A DNA stretch of 64,000 nucleotides. Origin: Staphylococcus sp. Marseille-Q5304. GTDB lineage: Bacteria > Bacillota > Bacilli > Staphylococcales > Staphylococcaceae. The notes beneath the pieces are model-generated. The model made no database searches and was not told the origin of the DNA. It worked only from the letters and a program-made list of their open reading frames with translations. The stretch is from positions 558,001-622,000 of the forward strand of contig NZ_CALSFP010000001.1 in the NCBI RefSeq assembly GCF_943737015.1, in the 5' to 3' direction. Positions 40,784 to 49,613 of the stretch are shown one piece after another; position 1 is the stretch's first letter; the number at the start of each line of letters is the position of its first letter. Both the position numbers and the translations under genes were made by a program.

Positions 40784-41448
40784 AAAATTTACTTATTCGA
40801 AATATAAAATTACGTAAGTGGACGATTTTAATTTACGCGATATTACTTATACTTTCTCCTTTGCATCTAATTATTAGCAACGATACGATCTTTACTAAAG
40901 TTAGTTATTCTTGTGTTGCTATGCTGTTGTTGTTTATCTCACTCAAAGATTCAGGTCATGCCTTCCGTTTTTATAGTAAACTTGGTCATCGTCGTGCTTA
41001 TGATTTCTTTGGAAGTTTACCCGTTTCTAAGAAAGATTTGCTTAATGCTAATTATATAACTGTTTTAGTGTTTACATTAGTTGGTGCTGGTATCTTATCT
41101 TTATATAACATGCCAGATTCTAATTTAGCCGACAGTGATGTGAACTTTAATTATACAATTCCAATCTCCTATATGACGATTAACTTTTTTGCGATTCCAA
41201 TTGCATTTAAGCAATTCATCGAACGAAAGGCAGAACGCATTTCTTTCTTAGTTTACTTATTGTTTATGTTTATATTAGTACCATTTGCTGTTGCTTTCAG
41301 CATAATTGGTATTACGTTGTTGTTTCAAATTGATTTTTCTTTTTTAAATAAATGTGAATGGTTGTTGAATTATGGTTTGCTAGTATTGAGTATTATATTT
41401 TTCGTAATTAATTATTTTATGCAGATTAAAAAATTAAAATCACACTAA
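40780..41448 (+). CDS. pmtB: PSM exporter membrane protein PmtB
   Basis: This 222-aa membrane subunit has about six hydrophobic helices (for example AILLILSPLHLII and FLVYLLFMFILVPFAVAF) and pairs with an ABC ATPase. Sequence motifs are weak, so the assignment depends on position between pmtA and pmtC and on topology. Confidence 0.88.
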   Translation: MKNLLIRNIKLRKWTILIYAILLILSPLHLIISNDTIFTKVSYSCVAMLLLFISLKDSGHAFRFYSKLGHRRAYDFFGSLPVSKKDLLNANYITVLVFTLVGAGILSLYNMPDSNLADSDVNFNYTIPISYMTINFFAIPIAFKQFIERKAERISFLVYLLFMFILVPFAVAFSIIGITLLFQIDFSFLNKCEWLLNYGLLVLSIIFFVINYFMQIKKLKSH

Positions 41449-41461
41449 AGGGGGCACATAT

Positions 41462-42334
41462 ATGCAATTAAAAGATATTACAAAGACGTACGGTAGTAAC
41501 AACGTATTGGACCATATTAATTTTGACTTTGATAAAAGTCGCATCGTTGGTCTAATTGGTAAAAATGGTGTCGGAAAGACAACATTAATGAAAGTTATGA
41601 ATGGTAATATCGTAAATTTCAAAGGTGACGTAAAAGTAAAAGCTAAACAAAATATAGGGTATCTTATTGAAAACCCTAAGTTATATGGTAACAAATCAGG
41701 TTTGTATAACTTAAAATTATTTGCAAATGTATTAGGTGAAGGGTTTGATAAAGAGTACTCAAATCATATTATTGATGCATTTGGTATGAGACCTTACATT
41801 AATAAAAAAGTAAAAAAATATTCAATGGGTATGAAACAAAAGTTAGCGATTGCTGTTTCATTAATGAATAAACCTAAATACTTAATTTTAGATGAACCAA
41901 CTAATGGAATGGACCCAGATGGTTCAATCGATGTACTTAAAACAATTGAACAACTTGTAAAAGATTTAGATATGAAAATTTTAATCTCAAGCCACAAACT
42001 TGAAGATATTGAATTAATTTGTGACCGTGCCATCTTTTTAAGTGACGGAAACTTTGTACAAGATGTCAATATGGCAGAGGGTGCACCTACTGATTCTACA
42101 ATTCTTATTCTTCCGAAAGAACATTTTGATAAAAGTTTAGATTACTTGAAAAAGAACTTTGAAATTGTTCAATCAGAAAAGAGCAGCAAAGAAATTATCC
42201 TAAAAGGTCAAAAGAACTATCAGAAGTTACTTAAAGGGTTAGCAAGTATTGATGTGTTCCCTGAATTTATTGAAACACGTAAGAGCTCGTTACGTGATAC
42301 TTACTTCAATATTAATCAGAAAGGTGGCAAATAA
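41462..42334 (+). CDS. pmtC: PSM exporter ATP-binding protein PmtC
   Basis: This is the second ABC ATPase of the Pmt exporter, 290 aa. Walker A is IGKNGVGKTT, the signature is YSMGMKQKLAIA and Walker B is YLILDEPTNGMD, followed by the switch histidine in LISSHKLED. It starts after GGGGG and overlaps pmtD by one base (TAATG). Confidence 0.92.
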   Translation: MQLKDITKTYGSNNVLDHINFDFDKSRIVGLIGKNGVGKTTLMKVMNGNIVNFKGDVKVKAKQNIGYLIENPKLYGNKSGLYNLKLFANVLGEGFDKEYSNHIIDAFGMRPYINKKVKKYSMGMKQKLAIAVSLMNKPKYLILDEPTNGMDPDGSIDVLKTIEQLVKDLDMKILISSHKLEDIELICDRAIFLSDGNFVQDVNMAEGAPTDSTILILPKEHFDKSLDYLKKNFEIVQSEKSSKEIILKGQKNYQKLLKGLASIDVFPEFIETRKSSLRDTYFNINQKGGK

Positions 42335-43065
42335 TGAATAGTTTACAACTTGTAAAATATGATATGTATAGCATCTTAAGAAGTCCATTAACGTATTTAG
42401 CACTAATTTTAGTTTTGGTTCCAATCATTACTTTTACAATATTAGCAAATCAAAATAATCATGAAGTAGATGGTAATACAGTTTTAACTGCTGGCAGCTG
42501 GTTCTTCTCAATTATGGGGTTACTGTTCGTTATTAAGACAATCACACGTGATATTTCGAATGGTACAATTCAACTTTACATGAATAAGAAATCTAGTCGT
42601 ATTGGATATATTGTTGCAAAAACAATTTCTATGATTTTAATTGCGATTTTAATTACAGTTTTACTTATAATTTTTGTTCTAATTGTACAAGGTGTGGTTG
42701 ATGGTAAAACTGTAAAAGCTGATAAGTTCTTTAACTTACTTTGGTTCTTTATTATGTTCCATTTATTCTTTGGATTACTATTATATCTTTTCTCATTATT
42801 TGTACCTAAAGCAGCTGTAATCTTTACAGTTGGTATATTCTTAATATTAGTTGTGCCATTCGCTGAACCATTTTTACCAATGATTCCAAAAATTGGCGAT
42901 AACATCAAAGATTCTTTAAAATACATTCCATTCAGTTATCTAACTACTAAGACAACTGAAAGAGGAAATTATACATTCACACATTGGCAATGGTTTATCA
43001 CTAGTGCTTCAATTGTAATACTATTTATTGCAAGTCTCTTATATGGAGCTAAAAAAGATATTTAA
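42334..43065 (+). CDS. pmtD: PSM exporter membrane protein PmtD
   Basis: This 243-aa ABC-2-type permease has six predicted helices (for example LTYLALILVLVPIITFTIL and TISMILIAILITVLLIIFVLI). It completes the two-ATPase, two-permease Pmt complex. A terminator follows directly. Confidence 0.9.
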   Translation: MNSLQLVKYDMYSILRSPLTYLALILVLVPIITFTILANQNNHEVDGNTVLTAGSWFFSIMGLLFVIKTITRDISNGTIQLYMNKKSSRIGYIVAKTISMILIAILITVLLIIFVLIVQGVVDGKTVKADKFFNLLWFFIMFHLFFGLLLYLFSLFVPKAAVIFTVGIFLILVVPFAEPFLPMIPKIGDNIKDSLKYIPFSYLTTKTTERGNYTFTHWQWFITSASIVILFIASLLYGAKKDI

Positions 43066-43076
43066 TACGAATCAAA

Positions 43077-43114
43077 ACCGGCAAAGTATCAACACTTTGC
43101 CGGTTTTTTTGTTT
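43077..43114. terminator. Terminator after pmtD
   Basis: The arms AAACCGGCAAAGT and ACTTTGCCGGTTT are followed by a run of T. It may also serve the convergent thioredoxin-like gene. Confidence 0.9.
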
Positions 43115-43131
43115 AACGTATGATTTAATGT

Positions 43132-43692
43132 TTATTTAGTTATCAGTTTATCTAATATAGAATCATAGACATGTTGCCACATTTGTGAATCGGTCTTGAA
43201 GCGGTTGCTAATAATTGTATGCGTTTCAGCAACTTTATCTTCATAGTTAGGATTGTCTTTTTCTGGTAAGGCTTCTCGAGTTTGTTCTACGAAATGTTGC
43301 GCTTGTCTTGCGCGTGGTCCCCATACCGTTTCTTGTTCAAATTGATCATTTAAAAATACAAAAATAGGTATAGAACGAGCTGTTCCATTTGTTAAATATT
43401 GGTCTATTAAATTCGTGTCCTCATCACGATGGAAGACACGAACGTCAAAATTTAGTGATTCGCTAATATGCTTTAAGATCGGCACATTCATCATTGCATC
43501 CCCACACCAATCTTCTGTTATAACCAAAACTTTACTATAATTTAAACGCTTTATTTGATCTAAACGTTCATCTTGTTCTGGGACTGTAAAAGAGTTATAA
43601 ATAGTTAATAATCCCTCTTTATTTTGAGTCATAGCTTCGATATATTGCTCTAGTGGCTGACTTTTTTTGAAATATGTTTCGAGATTTGTCAT
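43132..43692 (-). CDS. Thioredoxin-family protein with single active-site Cys
   Basis: This 186-aa cytosolic protein has a thioredoxin-like core with VLVITEDWCGDAMMNVPIL around the active site. The motif is WCGDA, so the second (resolving) cysteine of CxxC is replaced, which argues against ordinary dithiol reductase activity. A cis-proline follows in ARSIPIFVFL. Monothiol activity or a bacillithiol link is possible but not shown by the sequence. Confidence 0.8.
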   Translation of the reverse strand: MTNLETYFKKSQPLEQYIEAMTQNKEGLLTIYNSFTVPEQDERLDQIKRLNYSKVLVITEDWCGDAMMNVPILKHISESLNFDVRVFHRDEDTNLIDQYLTNGTARSIPIFVFLNDQFEQETVWGPRARQAQHFVEQTREALPEKDNPNYEDKVAETHTIISNRFKTDSQMWQHVYDSILDKLITK

Positions 43693-43922
43693 AGTATCTC
43701 CACCCCTTTTATTTTATTAAAAATGATTATAACAATCTTCAAATCAAAAAGTAAATTTTTATACGTTATCGTACGTGAATAAATCAGTTTTCAAGTTTTA
43801 ACGTGAAAGTGATTAATTCATATGCTATATTAAAAAGTAATGTAACATAACAATATGAAATTGTTTCATTCTAAGATGTCTTAAAAGCTGAGCGAACATG
43901 ATGACAAGATTATTACTCTAGA

Positions 43923-44498
43923 ATGGCGGTAGATATTTTGGATAAAATTACGTTTTTGAATGAACTTGAGCAAGAGTTAGATGGCCTCGCTAGAATAGAA
44001 AGAGACAAAGTAATGTTTGAGTATGAAGATTACTTTTTTGAAGAGGAAAGTAAAGGGAGAAATGAGTATCAAATCATCGGTGCGTTGGATTCACCCAAAC
44101 AGATAGGGAAAGAGATTTTAGCAAAACGTGCAATTGCTTCAGCTGAATCACGACCAAATGCAAAGACAATTATCCGCGCAATTATGGCTTCTTTGGGCAT
44201 GGGTATCATTTCTGTTTTACTGATTTTGGTACCTACTATTTTTTTAGGTTTCGGGATGTTTATACTGTTATTATTCTCCTTGTTTTTAATATTAAGTCCA
44301 ATTTTATTAGTTATAAATGGGTTGGTGTCACATAATTTGAGTTTTGCATTAAGTAACTATTTATTTGCAATTTCCTATACAGGACTAGGCATCGTCTTGT
44401 TTGTATTTATTGCTAATCTAGCACATTTCGTATATAGGCTGATATTAAAATACCTTCGTTGGAACATTAAAACAATTAGAGGAAGGGCAGTCGGATGA
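43923..44498 (+). CDS. DUF1700 (HAAS-domain) membrane protein
   Basis: This protein of about 191 aa has a helical N-terminal domain (FLNELEQELDGLARIERDKVMFEYEDYF) typical of DUF1700/HAAS proteins, then about four membrane helices in the second half. Members are often paired with PadR regulators or DUF4097 proteins; here the next gene is a DUF4097-like protein overlapping by four bases. No ribosome site precedes the ATG; a TTG at 43938, just before DKITFLNELEQ, is an alternative start. Confidence 0.8.
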   Translation: MAVDILDKITFLNELEQELDGLARIERDKVMFEYEDYFFEEESKGRNEYQIIGALDSPKQIGKEILAKRAIASAESRPNAKTIIRAIMASLGMGIISVLLILVPTIFLGFGMFILLLFSLFLILSPILLVINGLVSHNLSFALSNYLFAISYTGLGIVLFVFIANLAHFVYRLILKYLRWNIKTIRGRAVG

Positions 44499-45349
44499 AG
44501 AAGTTATTTATTAGTGGTTTAATTATTTTCGTTGTATGTTTCGTTCTCGCAAGTGTAATGTGGTTTGGCTTTGAACGACAAAATAATAAATTAAATACTG
44601 CACATAAATCTTTTCCAAATGACAAAATTAATGGACTTCATATCTCTAGTCAAAACAGTTTCGTCGAAGTTAAACGTGGCAAGCAATTTTCAGTATCATA
44701 TAAGGGGCAAAAGAAATTAAATGTTCAAAACCATAATGGGACGCTCTATATTAAAGAACAAAGAAATAGTGAGGACCATTATGGGTTAAACTTTAACCCA
44801 CTTAGAAAGATTAAAGAACACTTAGTTGTTACAGTGCCTGACAAGAAATTAAAACAATTTGATTTAAAAAGTAAAAGAAATAGAGTAGAAGTGAATCAAC
44901 TTGATGTCGAAAAAGCAAAAATAAACATGGCTTATGAAGGAATCGTTAAGGTTGGATTAAATCGTTCTAACGTGGATAAATTATTTTATCGTGGTAAGAA
45001 TTCACCAGTAACTTTAACGAAAGATAAAATTGCGAATGCTAATATTAAAAGTAGTAACGCCCATATTAACGCTGAAGAGTCACTCATTGAAAAATCAGTT
45101 TTATTAGTGACACGAGATAAAGATATTCATTTAGATAAAATGGATATTAATTCAAACTTTAAAGCATCTTCAGAAAATGGAGATATAATTATGTCATATA
45201 ATAGAAAGCCTGAAAATGTATTACTCAAATTAAACCCATCTGATGGTAAATCAAAAGTTTTCAACAGCAGCTTTAATGATGACAAAGTAGGCAAAGGTGA
45301 TAATGTTTTAGAAATGTATACAGAAAAAGGAAATATTCAAATAAATTAG
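44495..45349 (+). CDS. DUF4097-family membrane-anchored beta-strand protein
   Basis: This 284-aa protein has one N-terminal membrane helix (about residues 4-26) and then a region rich in short beta strands of the DUF4097 type (GLHISSQNSFVEVKRG, LDKMDINSNFKASSENGDIIM). It is probably outside the membrane, anchored by the helix. The overlap with the DUF1700 gene suggests they act together, perhaps in envelope signalling, which is inference. Confidence 0.8.
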   Translation: MKKLFISGLIIFVVCFVLASVMWFGFERQNNKLNTAHKSFPNDKINGLHISSQNSFVEVKRGKQFSVSYKGQKKLNVQNHNGTLYIKEQRNSEDHYGLNFNPLRKIKEHLVVTVPDKKLKQFDLKSKRNRVEVNQLDVEKAKINMAYEGIVKVGLNRSNVDKLFYRGKNSPVTLTKDKIANANIKSSNAHINAEESLIEKSVLLVTRDKDIHLDKMDINSNFKASSENGDIIMSYNRKPENVLLKLNPSDGKSKVFNSSFNDDKVGKGDNVLEMYTEKGNIQIN

Positions 45350-45447
45350 TGGTTCCCGTTTATCATTAAAGAAGCATCTCGAAGTTAGACAAGTAGCTTC
45401 GGGATGCTTTTTTACTTAGTGCGTACATGAGTAAATGTCGAGCCTTA

Positions 45448-46491
45448 TTAGTATGAAGCGAAAGTTAAATTAGTATCGATTGAACCTTTAAAAGATTTAA
45501 TTTCTAATGTTTCACCTTGTAACCATTTACTAAAATCAATTTTAGAAGGTGATTGATTTTCCCCTAATGTGAAATAGACAATTCTTTTTTTAGGCTCATA
45601 CAAACTTGTGTGGATCGTACCTGACCAACTTTTGAATAACTTACTATATATTTCATACTCTGGATTGTTGAACAATTCGAATGCTTCCATTTTATCCATA
45701 GATGAATTCGGAGTTTGTTGGATAAGTCTCGATAATCTTTCTGTTGATTCTTTAGTGTAATTGCGATTTTCGTGTGTTAATAATTCAAAGTGGTTTGTAC
45801 ATGTACGGTCATATCTTACGTCAATATTACGTGGTGTGACTTCAACAATAGCATGATTCAAATTTGCATCCATTACGATATAACTAAATGAGCTTCTGTG
45901 TGGTATTTCTTTAAGTAATTGGATAGCTTCAGAGACATTTTTACAGTTCTGTAATATCAATCGCCCAATCATATAACATACAAAGCCGTCTCCAGGTTTC
46001 TTACGATGCATAAAGTTATAGCCCATCGTTAAGCCATGTTCATTCATGCCATCCATTCTTCCTGTGACACGAGATGTAGGGCCTATTTGAGCATATCCTC
46101 CATCATTTGGTTGAAATAATAAAAAGCGTCCATCATATGTAGCAGGATGATAATCATAATTACGAACCATATAGTCATTGCCTAAAAATATTGTACACCC
46201 ACTATTTTTTAGTTTTGTGAAGCGGTAATGTCCGAAATTGAGTATCATTTGGCTAGTTGGTAGTTGAAGAACTTCTTGCATTCCTTTTATTTCTTCCCAT
46301 ATTTGGGGTGCATACATTTGGAAAATATCGTATGTTTCTTTAATGTGAATGTCAAAACGTGGCATGCGTTTGCGCCATTCTTTTTCTCTATTTTTTAATA
46401 AAGCTGTTTGTTTGAGCCATTGACCCGTTTGCACACCTAAATCAAAATGAGACCCACGATGTGTTAAAATATCTGATTTAACTTGTTGCAT
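45448..46491 (-). CDS. C45-family autoproteolytic acyltransferase/hydrolase
   Basis: This 347-aa protein belongs to the peptidase C45 group (isopenicillin N acyltransferase-like Ntn hydrolases). The self-cleaving cysteine is probably in NSGCTIFLGND at about residue 98; conserved residues follow in VRNYDYHP and GMNEHGLTMGYNF. The natural substrate in staphylococci is not known to me. It is a single gene with a weak upstream ribosome site. Confidence 0.82.
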   Translation of the reverse strand: MQQVKSDILTHRGSHFDLGVQTGQWLKQTALLKNREKEWRKRMPRFDIHIKETYDIFQMYAPQIWEEIKGMQEVLQLPTSQMILNFGHYRFTKLKNSGCTIFLGNDYMVRNYDYHPATYDGRFLLFQPNDGGYAQIGPTSRVTGRMDGMNEHGLTMGYNFMHRKKPGDGFVCYMIGRLILQNCKNVSEAIQLLKEIPHRSSFSYIVMDANLNHAIVEVTPRNIDVRYDRTCTNHFELLTHENRNYTKESTERLSRLIQQTPNSSMDKMEAFELFNNPEYEIYSKLFKSWSGTIHTSLYEPKKRIVYFTLGENQSPSKIDFSKWLQGETLEIKSFKGSIDTNLTFASY

Positions 46492-46635
46492 TATTTAAAA
46501 ACTCCTCATTTAATTCATCTTACAATTTTGTTATATCATTGTAACTCTAGCTTAATTGTATTATACATCATTATTGGTTAGTATAAATGTAACAACAGGG
46601 AATGACGAATAAATTTGGTTAGAGGGGTGAATTTA

Positions 46636-46683
46636 ATGTTTAATTCAGTTAGAGATGCAATTTCAGTATGGTGGGGTAATTAA
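46636..46683 (+). CDS. Candidate 15-aa peptide
   Basis: A 15-codon frame, MFNSVRDAISVWWGN, is preceded by AGAGGGGTGA at good distance. It is followed about 95 nt later by a clear terminator (46777-46829), so a transcript of about 200 nt with this as its only frame is plausible. Two adjacent tryptophans near the end are unusual. I do not recognise it; it might also be a chance frame in a small RNA. Confidence 0.4.
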   Translation: MFNSVRDAISVWWGN

Positions 46684-46776
46684 AGCTCAGCGTATAGTAC
46701 TTGACTTACATTAAGGATCGAACAAAAATGTTGAATAAGTATAACATCAACTTTCATATTACGATGTATAAGGGAT

Positions 46777-46829
46777 AGTTGGGGTGATTTCTATGTTGTA
46801 TATAGGTAGAAATTATCCCAGCTTTTTTG
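46777..46829 (+). terminator. Terminator of a short transcript
   Basis: The arms AGTTGGGGTGATTTCTA and TAGAAATTATCCCAGCT pair with a few G-U pairs and are followed by TTTTTTGT. No annotated gene lies directly upstream, which suggests a small RNA or peptide mRNA. Confidence 0.7.
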
Positions 46830-47102
46830 TGGTATAAAATAATTTCTTTGTTGATTATATTTTGCAATTTAAAGGTAAATATCAGTTATTTATCTTAGAT
46901 ATTTGAATTAGGGCAAGACTTTCTGATAACATCGATTATAATCACTACATATTAAAGTATTAGTAAATATATTATAAGTAGATGTGACTTCATCTATTTT
47001 ATGTTAAATGCACAGTTGCACAGTGGGTATATATTTATTGATGCTTGCAAATATGCTATTATTTAATATAGATGTGTTAATAATTTATTGAGGTGAAACA
47101 GA

Positions 47103-47273
47103 ATGTGGAATTTTATTAAAGGTTTATTTAAATTTGTAATGGGTACAATCCTTACTTTATCTCTATTAGCGGGAATCGGTGTAGTAGCATTCGCTTATAT
47201 CTTTAAAAAAGACTTTGAAGATATTGAAAACAAAACTAAAGAAATTGTTTCAGATATTGAGGCAAACAACTAA
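47103..47273 (+). CDS. Small single-helix membrane protein
   Basis: This 56-aa protein begins MWNFIKGLFKFVMG, continues through one membrane helix (about residues 13-34) and ends in an acidic helical tail (KDFEDIENKTKEIVSDIE). GAGGTG lies at suitable spacing before the ATG. I do not recognise the family. A terminator follows at 47331-47386. Confidence 0.75.
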   Translation: MWNFIKGLFKFVMGTILTLSLLAGIGVVAFAYIFKKDFEDIENKTKEIVSDIEANN

Positions 47274-47330
47274 AAAAGATTATAGCGTAATGATACGTTG
47301 TATAAGCTATAGTCAAAGAATTTCTATATG

Positions 47331-47386
47331 AAAAGGGCAGAACAACAGCAACTCAAAAAAGTTGGTGGTTTCTGTCCTTTTTTATG
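47331..47386 (+). terminator. Terminator after the small membrane protein
   Basis: The arms AAAAGGGCAGAA and TTCTGTCCTTTT, with an inner CAACT/AGTTG pairing, are followed by TTTATG. Confidence 0.75.
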
Positions 47387-47484
47387 TTTCACAAATAAAC
47401 AACATACAAGAAGATGTAAATTGTTTGATAGCAATAGTCATGGCATCATTAGATGGTGAAATGAGGAAATAGGATGATAACACG

Positions 47485-47524
47485 ATGAGTCTGAGACAAA
47501 AATAGGTGTCTCAGACTCTTTATC
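47485..47524. terminator. Perfect 12-bp hairpin
   Basis: The arms GAGTCTGAGACA and TGTCTCAGACTC surround an eight-base loop and are followed by TTTAT. No gene ends here, so it may belong to staphylococcal intergenic repeat DNA. Confidence 0.55.
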
Positions 47525-47579
47525 AACTTGGCAATAGATGTCTGAATTGAAAATGCGCTTAGAACAAGCTTTTTTTAAT

Positions 47580-47649
47580 CCTAGTCATCCTTGCCGGGGT
47601 GGGACTACGAAATCTCTATTAGAAAATTCGATTTCTGTCCCGCTCCCAT
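47580..47649 (+). repeat. Staphylococcal intergenic repeat, copy A
   Basis: This stretch runs from CCTAGTCATCCTTGCCGGGG through GTGGGACTACGAAATC to GATTTCTGTCCCGCTCCCA. It matches copy C in inverted orientation and shares the GATTTCTGTCCC hairpin with copy B. Such GTGGGACAGAAATC elements are common between staphylococcal genes. Confidence 0.7.
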
Positions 47650-47678
47650 TTTTATGTTTGGAATAAGGGCGATGTAAG

Positions 47679-48104
47679 TTAATGCTCGATTTGAGCAATA
47701 CGTGTAATATCTAATAATGATAACTTGACCGTTTGAGGATTAGTTTGTGTATGACCTTCAATGAATAATTGTAAGGTGTCGATGCGTGAGATTTCTAAGG
47801 TGATTGTTTCTATCCAACCGTCGTTGAAAAATTCAACTTGAACTGGACGATTGTGATGTAACGCTTGATGAAGCTGACAATTGAGCTCATTTAATTGATC
47901 GTCTGATAATAATGGACGTTCGACTTTATTTTGATCGTGCATATATTGTTTAATTGTTTCAAATTGTTCGGGTAAAGTAGCGAACGGTTGCCATTTAATT
48001 TTGCCACGACCATGAGGAATACGTGGATTTAAATATTGTCTTGGAACCTTTCTGTAATCAGTCTCGTATTTATACGGATCAGGAGCATCTGGGTTTATAA
48101 TCAT
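47679..48104 (-). CDS. YolD-like family protein
   Basis: This 141-aa protein matches the YolD-like family in its C-terminal half (LHQALHHNRPVQVEFFNDG, LSLLDITRIAQIEH). YolD-like genes often accompany Y-family polymerases and belong to SOS regulons. A LexA box lies just upstream here (48127-48140), but no polymerase gene is adjacent. The start follows GAGGTGA. Confidence 0.82.
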   Translation of the reverse strand: MIINPDAPDPYKYETDYRKVPRQYLNPRIPHGRGKIKWQPFATLPEQFETIKQYMHDQNKVERPLLSDDQLNELNCQLHQALHHNRPVQVEFFNDGWIETITLEISRIDTLQLFIEGHTQTNPQTVKLSLLDITRIAQIEH

Positions 48105-48126
48105 CTAATCACCTCAAATCAATAAT

Positions 48127-48140
48127 AGAACATTTGTTCG
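48127..48140. promoter_or_regulatory. LexA box upstream of the YolD-like gene
   Basis: Read on the minus strand this is CGAACAAATGTTCT, which matches CGAAC-N4-GTTCG except at the last base. It lies 23 nt before the YolD-like start codon, so SOS control is likely. Confidence 0.75.
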
Positions 48141-48198
48141 ATTTTATCAAGTGGTAAAGGCGGAAACAAAAATAGTTTTCTCAGCACCTTTGTCAATT

Positions 48199-48244
48199 CG
48201 TGGGACAGAAATCAAATCTCTGTTAGAAATTTGATTTCTGTCCC
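48199..48244. repeat. Staphylococcal intergenic repeat, copy B
   Basis: The perfect inverted repeat GTGGGACAGAAATCAAAT / ATTTGATTTCTGTCCCAC belongs to the same family as copies A and C. The rest of the 400-nt gap before the lactonase gene holds the LexA box and the short direct repeat-like region near 48440-48470 (ACTTATTACTAAAGTAATGGGTGAG). Confidence 0.7.
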
Positions 48245-48503
48245 ACGACCACTAAAATGAAACAAGATATACTCAAAGTAAATAAGTGATACTTAAATTA
48301 AATAGACGAAATTCGGGAATATGAAAGCATCAAGTACTATGTATTTCATTTATGCATGCTTGGAAAGTATTAATTTTACAAATCGATAAAAACATAGATA
48401 ATATAAGTAAGGATAGTTAAATAACTCAAAGAGACTTCACACTTATTACTAAAGTAATGGGTGAGTATGAATAAAATCATTCTATTATATTGGAGGAGTT
48501 AGT

Positions 48504-49541
48504 ATGACGACAATCGGATATATCGGCTCGTATACAAAGAAAGACGGTAAAGGGGTGTATCGTTTTCAACTTGATGAAAATTCAGGGAAAATAACAGAAG
48601 TTGAAACAGGCTATGAACTTGAAGCTTCAACATATGTAACGCAACATCAATCATATTTATATGCGATTACCCGTGAAGGTGACGACTGTGGAATAGCAAG
48701 CTTTGAAATTCAACAAGATGGGCAGTTAACTTTAATTAATAAATGTTTAGCTTCCACAAAGGGGACAGGATGTTATATCAGTGTGTCACCAGATGGCAAA
48801 TATGTCTTTGAAGCGATTTACGGGGCAGGATTGGCTAGAATTTATAAAGCAAATCCAGAAACTGGAGAAGTTGAACACTTAATACAAGAAATAGCACATG
48901 ACTATACTATAGGACCAAAGGAACGCCAAGATCAAGCACATGTCCATTATTTAGATGTGACGCCAGATGAAAGATATGTGATTGCTATGGATCTAGGTAC
49001 AGATAAAGCTGTGACTTATAAATTTGGTGATGAAGGTTTAACAGAATATGAAGTTTATGACTTTGAACAGGGAGACGGGCCACGACATATTACATTTCAT
49101 GGTAACGGCAAGTTTGGATATGTTGTACATGAGTTATCAAATATGATTAGCGTTGTTGAATATAATGACGGTAAGATTAAAGAGTTAGAACGTCATTCTA
49201 CAATCCCTGAAAACTTTAATGATGAAACGAAATTAGCAGGTGTTAGACTATCCCAAGATCAAAAATATGTTTATGTAAGTAACCGCGGTCATGATAGTTT
49301 AGCGATATTTAAAGTGAGTGAAACAGGAGCTTCAATTTCTGCGGTTGATATTGTTTCAAGCGGCGGTGTCTTTCCACGTGATTTCAATATTACGCCTTCT
49401 AACGATTATCTTGTATGTGCACACCAAGAAGGTGATTCTATTATAACTGTGTTTAAACGTGACAGCGTTACAGGATTGCTTGAAAAGGTAGATGATCACC
49501 AAACTGCAGCGGAAGGTGTTTGTGTGCAATTTTTAAAATAA
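48504..49541 (+). CDS. Lactonase family protein (6-phosphogluconolactonase type)
   Basis: This 345-aa cytosolic seven-bladed beta-propeller belongs to the lactonase/Pgl family that includes YkgB/YbhE, which hydrolyses 6-phosphogluconolactone in the pentose phosphate route. Typical repeats are [40 protein letters not shown] and [16 protein letters not shown]. The start follows GGAGG. The substrate is inferred from the family. Confidence 0.85.
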   Translation: MTTIGYIGSYTKKDGKGVYRFQLDENSGKITEVETGYELEASTYVTQHQSYLYAITREGDDCGIASFEIQQDGQLTLINKCLASTKGTGCYISVSPDGKYVFEAIYGAGLARIYKANPETGEVEHLIQEIAHDYTIGPKERQDQAHVHYLDVTPDERYVIAMDLGTDKAVTYKFGDEGLTEYEVYDFEQGDGPRHITFHGNGKFGYVVHELSNMISVVEYNDGKIKELERHSTIPENFNDETKLAGVRLSQDQKYVYVSNRGHDSLAIFKVSETGASISAVDIVSSGGVFPRDFNITPSNDYLVCAHQEGDSIITVFKRDSVTGLLEKVDDHQTAAEGVCVQFLK

Positions 49542-49548
49542 TAATATA

Positions 49549-49584
49549 AAAAACGCCATGCACTTATGCGCTTGGCGTTTTTTA
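49549..49584. terminator. Bidirectional terminator
   Basis: The arms AAAAAACGCCA and TGGCGTTTTTT lie between the lactonase gene and the convergent aldehyde dehydrogenase gene. Confidence 0.85.
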
Positions 49585-49613
49585 GTTTAACGCGTATATA
49601 AACGTCGATGCTT

